From SCGC-AG-212-J23 sp036406675 (lineage in GTDB: Bacteria > Pseudomonadota > Gammaproteobacteria > Burkholderiales > SG8-39): 64,000 nucleotides of DNA. This document shows, in pieces, positions 24,544-30,790 of the stretch; within the stretch, counting starts at the first letter, position 1, and every line of letters starts with the position of its first letter. A model generated the notes under the pieces. The model ran no database searches. It was not told where the DNA came from and saw only the letters and a list, made by a program, of their open reading frames with translations. The stretch covers positions 3,735 to 67,734 of the forward strand of contig DASXAO010000166.1 in the NCBI GenBank assembly GCA_036406675.1, read 5' to 3'. A program made the translations under genes and the position numbers.

Positions 24544-24748
24544 GATCCCTCCCGAGTTTCGTTTGCCGGCCGATCCAGGGGAATCGGCCATCGACATCAC
24601 GGCGCCAGAGTACAGGCGCTCGGCGTTCTCGGGGGTAAGCCTTGGTTAGTGGCTTCTTACCGGATTTTGTGCGGAGGAGGGCTGCGGCACGGTTTCCCTG
24701 CGAAGGGCGCTTACAGTTTCTTGCAACGGGTATTCTGGAACGTAAAAC

Positions 24749-25906
24749 CTAGAGCGCGGACTTGCCGGCGTAGCGCCGCTTCACGCACAGGTACTCCTTC
24801 CAGTACCGCCATGCGCGCTGCCCCATGATCATTTCCTCGTGGGGATGACCGATGGGGAATTGGTTCTTCGGCACGTCGGCGTCGGCCCACAGGCCGCGGC
24901 GCTTGCGCTCTTCGCGCTGGTCGACCAGCCAGTCGTTGTAGCTTTCGTAGACGATGTGGCCTTCGGGGGCGTCCATGGTCGCCGCGCGGGTGCGGCCGTC
25001 GAGCTCTCGCCAGAGCGCGGCCTGCTCCTCGGTAATGGTCGCGGGCCGCACGTCGAGCTTGTAGCCCGCCTCCTCGAGCTCCCTGCCCGCGACCGCAGCG
25101 AAGATCTCCTGGTCGCGCAGGCTGAGCTGGTGCTTGTAGATCCCGATGTAGCGGTCGCTCGCCTCGTGGCCGAGCGGCTTGTGGTCCTTGGTGGCGCCGC
25201 GGTTCTTCGCGAGCTCGGTCCTGTGGAACTCGAGCATTTCGGGCGCGAACTTCTCGCCGAGGAAGGCGCACGCCTCCTTCAGCACGCCGGCGGGATCCTT
25301 TACCAGGTCCTCGTAGCACAGGTCCATCCACTGGTCGGTCGCGAGCTTCTTGCGCCAGGGCCGCACCGCGTTCTGGCATAGCGCCCAGCTCTCGGCGGCG
25401 CAAAAGATGTTGGTCGGGCCGAAGGCGGAGTCGAGGTAGTCGGCGCTGGCGTCGCGCCCATCGCGCGTGATGAAGATGAACTGTGCGTTGGGGAAGTCCT
25501 CGAGGATCTCCTTCACGAAGAAGAGGTTGTGCGGGGTCTTCTCGCCCCAGCGCGGCTTGTTTCCGGCCGTGCGCGCGTAGCGCTCGTGCATCGCACAGTA
25601 GATGCCGGCGAAGCTGCGCTCCTTCAGCTCGGCCAGGATCTCGTCGAGGATGGTCCGAGGGTTGACCTTCATTCCCCAGAAGGGCGTCTTCAGGCCGAAC
25701 ACCATCTCCTCTGCCAGGGTGCGGAAGTTCGCGTCCTTCGACAGATCACCGTAGGTGTGGAGGTAGGGCCTGAACCGAGGGTAGTACCACACCACCTCCG
25801 GCACCGCGATGCGCGGGTGGCATCCGAGCATCGCCATGACGAGGGTGGTTCCGGAACGCTCGGCCCCGATCATGATCACGGGCCGCTCCTTCAGAGTGAC
25901 GGGCAT
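24749..25906 (-). CDS. Sulfotransferase-family protein
   Basis: 385 residues. The PAPS 5'-phosphosulfate loop is GAERSGTTLVMAML near the N-terminus and the 3'-phosphate-binding region is IFITRDGRDASADYLDS. These are the two hallmark motifs of the sulfotransferase fold. The rest (HERYARTAGNKPRWGEKTPHN, YEDLVKDPAGVLKEACAFLG) fits bacterial sulfotransferases of unknown acceptor. It begins 12 bases after the stop of the PhnD-like gene and so may share the riboswitch-controlled transcript. Confidence 0.85.
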   Translation of the reverse strand: MPVTLKERPVIMIGAERSGTTLVMAMLGCHPRIAVPEVVWYYPRFRPYLHTYGDLSKDANFRTLAEEMVFGLKTPFWGMKVNPRTILDEILAELKERSFAGIYCAMHERYARTAGNKPRWGEKTPHNLFFVKEILEDFPNAQFIFITRDGRDASADYLDSAFGPTNIFCAAESWALCQNAVRPWRKKLATDQWMDLCYEDLVKDPAGVLKEACAFLGEKFAPEMLEFHRTELAKNRGATKDHKPLGHEASDRYIGIYKHQLSLRDQEIFAAVAGRELEEAGYKLDVRPATITEEQAALWRELDGRTRAATMDAPEGHIVYESYNDWLVDQREERKRRGLWADADVPKNQFPIGHPHEEMIMGQRAWRYWKEYLCVKRRYAGKSAL

Positions 25907-25918
25907 TTCACATTCAAC

Positions 25919-26794
25919 TTAGGGTTGCTTGATGTCGAGATCGCCGAGCCACGCGAGGAAGTCGAGGTAGGCCTGGCGGGGAGTTTCCTTGAAGCCGGGG
26001 GGCATGCCGATCTTCTTCAGGATGGCCTGGCCGCTCTCCGTGGAATCGAGGGCGATGATCGCGGCACGCAGCCGCTCGATCTGCGCGGCGGAGACCTTGG
26101 GCGAGGCGATCAGCGGCATGTTGATCTGGTCGCGGCTTCTCGCGATCACGCGGCCGCCGTTCTTCTCCCAGCTCTTCCCGACCCCGGAGACGGAGTTCAC
26201 CACGCCGACGTCGAAGAAGCCGTTCTCCAGCGACCAGCCGATCGCCGCCTGGTCGCGCATGGATTTCACCGTCTCGCGGCTCATGTCGATCTTATTGTCG
26301 CGCAGCATGGCATTGGCCGCGCGCCACATGTTGGAATACTGGTCGGGCGTCAGGATGGTCCGTCCGCGCACATCGCTGATCGTCTTGATCGGCGAGTTCT
26401 TCACCACGATGAACAGCGTCTGGTAAGGCTCCTTGGCCGACACCACCGGCTGATAGCCGAAGTCGCGCACCGCCTCCGCGGGAACGTCGTTCGGCCGCGC
26501 GAGGAGCAGCGCGTAGGCATGGTTCTTCAGGTTTTCCTTCAGCCGGTCGCGGCCGCGTGCATTGACTATGCTGACCTTGCTCTTCAGAGCCTTCTCGACC
26601 ACCTCGCCGAGTTCCTGGTACTTGAACAGGGTGTCGGCGGCGTCGAGGTTCCCGGAGCCGCCCTCGTTGATCGCGAACACGATGCTCGTGGGCGCGGGCT
26701 GCCCTTGGGCCAGGGCCGGGGCAAGGAAGGCGAGGGCAGGCGCAAGCGCCAGCTGGACGAGGCGAAGACACAGGTTGCGTCGCGCGAAGCTCAT
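25919..26794 (-). CDS. PhnD/SsuA-like periplasmic solute-binding protein under a c-di-GMP riboswitch
   Basis: 291 residues with a signal peptide (cleavage near ALAQG). The fold is of the phosphonate/phosphite-type (PhnD-like) periplasmic binding proteins: INEGGSGNLDAADTLFKYQELG, LLARPNDVPAEAVRDFGYQPV, IKTISDVRGRTILTP. No ABC permease or ATPase is adjacent, so it may act as a sensor or receptor. The C-terminus (KKIGMPPGFKETPRQAYLDFLAWLG) looks like a helical tail. The start at 26794 follows AAAGGGACAGA. A five-codon frame (ATG at 26808, minus strand) ends in TGA overlapping this ATG. The leader carries a GEMM riboswitch about 70 bases upstream. Confidence 0.78.
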   Translation of the reverse strand: MSFARRNLCLRLVQLALAPALAFLAPALAQGQPAPTSIVFAINEGGSGNLDAADTLFKYQELGEVVEKALKSKVSIVNARGRDRLKENLKNHAYALLLARPNDVPAEAVRDFGYQPVVSAKEPYQTLFIVVKNSPIKTISDVRGRTILTPDQYSNMWRAANAMLRDNKIDMSRETVKSMRDQAAIGWSLENGFFDVGVVNSVSGVGKSWEKNGGRVIARSRDQINMPLIASPKVSAAQIERLRAAIIALDSTESGQAILKKIGMPPGFKETPRQAYLDFLAWLGDLDIKQP

Positions 26795-26865
26795 TCTGTC
26801 CCTTTCATAGGGCAGCTCAGCCGGCGCCGGCGCAAACCAACACAGCCCACTGCAGTGGGTTTCCC

Positions 26866-26956
26866 CCGTGCAGCCCGGCTGCCTTGGCGTTGTCGCTTTA
26901 GGCCCGTGGCTTTGCGTCCCGGACTTTCATCCGGTTTGCCCTTGTACGTTTGCAAC
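26866..26956 (-). promoter_or_regulatory. Cyclic di-GMP-I (GEMM) riboswitch
   Basis: On the minus strand the leader reads, in order, GGGCAAACC (26941-26933), a P2 hairpin CCGGAT-GAAA-GTCCGG with a GNRA tetraloop, then GGGACGCAAAGCC (26920-26908). After these come CCTAAAG of the tetraloop receptor type, a small GCG-ACAA-CGC hairpin and CAGCCGGGCTG. These are the conserved blocks of the GEMM-I aptamer in the right order and spacing. A perfect palindrome CCCACTGCAGTGGG (26846-26859) follows and may belong to the expression platform. A tandem ACGTTTGCA repeat (26946-26963) abuts the 5' edge. Confidence 0.93.
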
Positions 26957-27057
26957 GTTTGCAAAAACTGTTGTTGTCACCAATGGTGGCGGCTCGGGCC
27001 CAAATTCCATAAGCAGTTCTTCACGCCCGATCCACGAACCGGATTGCGGGATAAGTT

Positions 27058-28614
27058 CTAGCCCGTGCTCGGCGGCAGCACGTAGAGGTCGAGCTTCAGC
27101 ACCGCGACCGTGACCCAGAAGTAGAGGATCGTGATCGCGATCGAGATCACGCCGCCGATGATCCCGAAGACGAACATGCGCTGAAGATTGGCACCGTACC
27201 CGGCGACGATGCCCTGCGCGCCCGTGGCGGAGGCGGTGGCGTAGCTGAAGCTGAGCGATGCTCCGGCGATCCAGATGAACGCAACCGCGCCGTACTGGAG
27301 CCCGTTCCAGTGCGAGAACGCCTTGATGATGAGCGGCATCATCACGCCCGCGGTCGCAGTGTCGGAGGTAACCTGGGAAAGCCCGTTCGAGCCGATCGTG
27401 ACGGCGCTGATCGCCGCGACGTCGCCGGCTGCGATGAAAGGCTGCAGCCAGTGCGCGAACACCGCGCTCACGCCGGTGTCGTTCAGGATGGTGCCGAGCG
27501 CCACCGAGGCCGGCCAGATGAAGAGAATCGTGACCGGGAAGTGGCTCACCAGCGTGGGGATCGAGATGATGTTCTCGCCTTTCTTCGTCCGCGCCGGCCA
27601 GAAGAAAAGCAGCGACGCGACGATGAAAAAGAGCGGCGAAAAATTGAGCCACGCAAAGTGAGGCCCCTTCACGTACTGCGCGTAGAGCGGTTTCAGCACC
27701 GCCAGCCCCACCACCAGCAGGAACGCAAACGAGATGACCTTCTCCTCGTAGGTCATCGGGCCGATTTTCGCCAGCTCCTTGCGGTAGTAGTCCTTGCTCC
27801 CCTTGAACTCGGCGATCTCCGGGCGCATGAAGAAATACATCATGATCGACATGCCTGTCATGACCAGCAGCGACAGCGGCAGCATCCGGATCGTCCAGTC
27901 GATGAAGTACACCTCGTGCTGGATGTACTTCTCGAAGAACGCGAGCGTTACGACGGCCTGCCCGCCGCCGAGCGGCGTGGTCATGCCGCCGACCGCCGCG
28001 CCCCAGCTAACTGCGATGAGGATGTTGGAAGCCGCCGCGCTCTTGTAGCGCTGCTCGAAGCTCTGGTATCCCGAGTAGAGCAGCGCCGCCACCGCCACCG
28101 GCGCGAAGATCGCGCCCACGGGCGTGTTCGCGACGACGAAACTCACGACGCCGCAGAGCCAGAACCAGGCGACCGTCTGCGCCTGGACGTTGTTGCCGAC
28201 GACGCTCAGGAAGTGCAGCCCGATGCGCCGGGCGAAGCCCCAGCGCGCCCACGCGGCGGTCATCATCGACATGCCTATGATGAGGAGCATCTCCTTGTCG
28301 GCGTAGGACGCCACCACCTTGTCGAGCGGCATGTAGGGGTAGGCCGCCGCGACCAGCAGCGGGACCAGGCAGGTCGCCTTGATGTCGATCGGCACCGTCA
28401 CCCACCAATAGATCATCCAGAAGAGAATGCCGAAGCCGAAGCGCGCGTTGAGCGGACCGAGAACCGGGAGCGCGAGCGAAACGAAGAACAGCGCCGGGCC
28501 GGCCAGGATATGCACCCAGCGCCAGTGGAGGTCGGAGAGAGAGACGCTGCCCGCGGAGCCGGCTGCGAGCGCGCCGTCGGCGTCGTGCGCCAGCGCCGAT
28601 TTTGGGTTCCCCAT
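27058..28614 (-). CDS. DASS/SLC13-type anion permease
   Basis: 518-residue polytopic membrane protein with about 11-12 hydrophobic helices. It is of the divalent anion:sodium symporter type, which moves dicarboxylates, sulfate or related anions into the cell. Two inverted-repeat substrate-binding hairpins show as VVANTPVGAIFAPVAVA and TSDTATAGVMMPLII, matching the SNT-like motifs of the family. The start at 28614 is preceded by GGGGAG on the minus strand. The GEMM riboswitch lies downstream of this gene, so it controls the next gene and not this one. Confidence 0.83.
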   Translation of the reverse strand: MGNPKSALAHDADGALAAGSAGSVSLSDLHWRWVHILAGPALFFVSLALPVLGPLNARFGFGILFWMIYWWVTVPIDIKATCLVPLLVAAAYPYMPLDKVVASYADKEMLLIIGMSMMTAAWARWGFARRIGLHFLSVVGNNVQAQTVAWFWLCGVVSFVVANTPVGAIFAPVAVAALLYSGYQSFEQRYKSAAASNILIAVSWGAAVGGMTTPLGGGQAVVTLAFFEKYIQHEVYFIDWTIRMLPLSLLVMTGMSIMMYFFMRPEIAEFKGSKDYYRKELAKIGPMTYEEKVISFAFLLVVGLAVLKPLYAQYVKGPHFAWLNFSPLFFIVASLLFFWPARTKKGENIISIPTLVSHFPVTILFIWPASVALGTILNDTGVSAVFAHWLQPFIAAGDVAAISAVTIGSNGLSQVTSDTATAGVMMPLIIKAFSHWNGLQYGAVAFIWIAGASLSFSYATASATGAQGIVAGYGANLQRMFVFGIIGGVISIAITILYFWVTVAVLKLDLYVLPPSTG

Positions 28615-28773
28615 GTGATCTCCCCTTCTTTCGTTTCGACTGTTATGGTGCACGACGATTCTTTGACAGATCGCGTCGCGCCGTCAACGAAACTTCCGAC
28701 CAACGGGGAGAAAATAAGCCACGCCGTTGCGAGCGTGCCGGCAACTAAAACCTAAGAACTAGAACGCGCAAAT

Positions 28774-28811
28774 TTATCTGCGCGTCCGCGTTTCGTTATC
28801 TGCGCGTCCGC
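28774..28811. repeat. 16-bp direct repeat duplicating the end of the VOC gene
   Basis: TTATCTGCGCGTCCGC occurs at 28774-28789 and 28796-28811. Read on the minus strand each copy encodes R-T-R-R-stop, so the last codons and stop of the VOC gene are present twice, 22 bases apart. It looks like a slippage or short tandem duplication. Confidence 0.8.
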
Positions 28812-29251
28812 TTCTCGGCCTTGCTCGCCTTCTTCGCTTTCTTCTTCGCCGGCGCTTTCTTCATCGCCTTCATTTCCTGCTTGGAAGGCTGGTACAGGCC
28901 CATCATGTTCTCTTCGGTGTCTTTGAACACCGCGATGGAGCCCATGCCGGGCGCGATCTCCTGCCGCGGCAGCACGACGCTGCCGCCGTTCGACGTGACC
29001 TTGGCGAGGAAATCGTCGATCGACTTGACCGCGACGTAATTCGCGAAGGGCTGGCCGGGCATGTTGCGTTTCATCAGGCCGCCGTTGATGCCGGGCTGGC
29101 CGTCGTTGCGTGTGGTGACTCCGTAATACTCGACGCCGCCCGCCGGCATGGGCATTTGCTTGATCTTCCAGCCGAACACGTTCTGGTAGAAGGTCTGGGC
29201 GCGCGCGACGTCGTCGGCGGGAATCTCGAAGTGCACGATCGGGTTGGGCAT
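28796..29251 (-). CDS. VOC-family protein with a Lys/Ala-rich basic tail
   Basis: 151 residues. A glyoxalase/bleomycin-resistance (VOC) domain covers about 1-122: HFEIPADDVARAQTFYQNVFGW, GGVEYYGVTTRNDGQPGINGG, then EENMMGLYQPS. The last 25 residues are a strongly basic tail of the PAKKKAKKASKAEKR type, similar to histone H1-like or Ku tails. Such a tail may give nucleic-acid affinity and is unusual on a VOC domain. The start at 29251 follows AAAAGGAA on the minus strand. It lies downstream of the glutaredoxin-DinB gene, gap 17 bases. Confidence 0.83.
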   Translation of the reverse strand: MPNPIVHFEIPADDVARAQTFYQNVFGWKIKQMPMPAGGVEYYGVTTRNDGQPGINGGLMKRNMPGQPFANYVAVKSIDDFLAKVTSNGGSVVLPRQEIAPGMGSIAVFKDTEENMMGLYQPSKQEMKAMKKAPAKKKAKKASKAEKRTRR

Positions 29252-29268
29252 AGTCAGGTTCCTTTTGT

Positions 29269-30045
29269 TTATTCCCAGAGGCCTGCGGGCAGCGGCAGGC
29301 CCGCATAATCGCGGGAGGTCAGCGGCGCGTCGACCGGGATGCCGAAACGCTCGAGTACCGAGATGATCTGGCGCGCGTGCTGCGCCGAGTGCCAGGTGCA
29401 GCGCTCGAGCAGGTGGTGCAGGGGCTGAAGCCCGTAGTAGGTCTTGATGTCCCCGCCGCAGGACTTGTCCGGCAGGGCGGCCCACCAGCGCTGCACCCTC
29501 GCCGCGACGCTCCGGCCGTAGGCCCGGATGTCGCCGGGCGTTTTCACCGCCGCCGGCGGCGGCGCGTTGTACACCGAGGTGAGGTCCTCGACGCCGTCCT
29601 CGACCGCATGCAGGAACGCATCGGGCACCTGGTAGATGTGATAGGCGAGGTCGCGGATGCTGCGGTCGCGACCGGGCGTGGCACGCTCGCCGAGGCGCTC
29701 GGCCGGGATCTGCATCACGTGGCGCTGCGCCGCCTCGAGCACGGTCAGCCACTTTTCGACCAGCTCGGCGGGCGACAGGCGCCGGAACGTCACGTCGCGG
29801 CCGAGAAAGCGAGAGACGTCGGCGAGCTCCTGCGCGAACACATAGCGATCGCCCTGACGGACCACCGGAACGGTGCGCACGCCGAGCTCGCGCAATTCTT
29901 CCATGGCCTCGGGACGGGCCGAAACGTTCACCGACTCGTAGTCGACGCCCAGGCCGGTCAGGAACTCCTTGACCCGCACGCAGCTCGAGCACCCGGGCCG
30001 CCAATAGACTTTCAGCTGCTGCGAGAGCTCGGGCGTCGCTGCCAT
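29269..30045 (-). CDS. Glutaredoxin-DinB domain fusion protein
   Basis: 258 residues with two domains. Residues about 10-85 are a glutaredoxin with active site CSSC (KVYWRPGCSSCVRVKEFL) and the cis-Pro region RTVPVVRQGDRY. Residues about 90-250 are a DinB-like four-helix bundle with candidate metal-site His residues in RDLAYHIYQVPDAFLHAVEDG and RCTWHSAQHARQI. DinB-fold proteins include mycothiol- and bacillithiol-dependent transferases, so the fusion suggests thiol chemistry in one polypeptide; this is inference. A strong SD (GAGGA) precedes the ATG at 30045. Confidence 0.83.
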   Translation of the reverse strand: MAATPELSQQLKVYWRPGCSSCVRVKEFLTGLGVDYESVNVSARPEAMEELRELGVRTVPVVRQGDRYVFAQELADVSRFLGRDVTFRRLSPAELVEKWLTVLEAAQRHVMQIPAERLGERATPGRDRSIRDLAYHIYQVPDAFLHAVEDGVEDLTSVYNAPPPAAVKTPGDIRAYGRSVAARVQRWWAALPDKSCGGDIKTYYGLQPLHHLLERCTWHSAQHARQIISVLERFGIPVDAPLTSRDYAGLPLPAGLWE

Positions 30046-30070
30046 GGAATTCTCCTCGGAAAAAAAGATT

Positions 30071-30781
30071 CTACGCCGCCACCCGCATGAGTGTCTGCGC
30101 GTACGCCGGCGCGGTGGGCTCGTGCATGAAGTACACGAAGGTCTCGTTCCAGGCGCACTGCGCGAGCTTACGGCCCCATTGTTGCAGGTCTTGCTCCGAA
30201 TACGACTCGAGCCGCAACCGCACGTAGCCCCAGGGCGCCGTCTCGACCATCGGCGGCGGCGCGTTGTCTTCGCGCTCGGACAGGCACAGCGCCGCCCCCG
30301 CGGCGCGCAGCGCGCCGTAGACCTCCTCGTCGAACCAGCTCGGGTTGCGAAACTCGAATGCGGCGCGATGGTTCCCCGGCAGGAGGCGCAGGAACGCCTC
30401 GAGGCGCGGCAGGTCCTTCTTCATCTGCGGCGGAAGCTGGAACAGGACCGGGCCGCGTTTATCGCCCAGGGCGGCGAGCGCGCGGTAGAGGTAATCCACG
30501 GAATCGGCCGCGCTTTCCGCCTTGAGGCGGGCGATGTGCGTGATGCGCCGGGAGGCCTTGATGGCGAAGCGGAAGCTCTCCGGGGTGGCGCGCGCCCAGT
30601 TCTCGAGCATGGCCACGCCCGGCATGCGGTAGAACGTGTTGTTGATCTCGACCGTGGGCAGGCGCTCGGCGTACCAGGCGAGCATCGCATCGGGCTTGAT
30701 GCTGCCGGGATAGAACACGCCTTTCCACTCCTTGAAGGCGTATCCGCTGGCCCCCGCCAGGAGCCTCTTAGAATTCAGCAT
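30071..30781 (-). CDS. DUF72-family protein
   Basis: 236-residue TIM-barrel-like DUF72 (YecE-type) protein of unknown function. It shows the typical opening LLAGASGYAFKEWKGVFYPGSIK, then EINNTFYRMP, FAIKASRRITHIARL, FQLPPQMKKD and AFEFRNPSWFDEEV, and near the C-terminus VYFMHEPTAPAYAQ. It is divergent from ligD, with only 9 bases between start codons, so promoters must overlap coding sequence. DUF72 genes are often seen near DNA-repair loci; a repair role is suggestive only. Confidence 0.85.
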   Translation of the reverse strand: MLNSKRLLAGASGYAFKEWKGVFYPGSIKPDAMLAWYAERLPTVEINNTFYRMPGVAMLENWARATPESFRFAIKASRRITHIARLKAESAADSVDYLYRALAALGDKRGPVLFQLPPQMKKDLPRLEAFLRLLPGNHRAAFEFRNPSWFDEEVYGALRAAGAALCLSEREDNAPPPMVETAPWGYVRLRLESYSEQDLQQWGRKLAQCAWNETFVYFMHEPTAPAYAQTLMRVAA

Positions 30782-30790
30782 GAGAATCGC

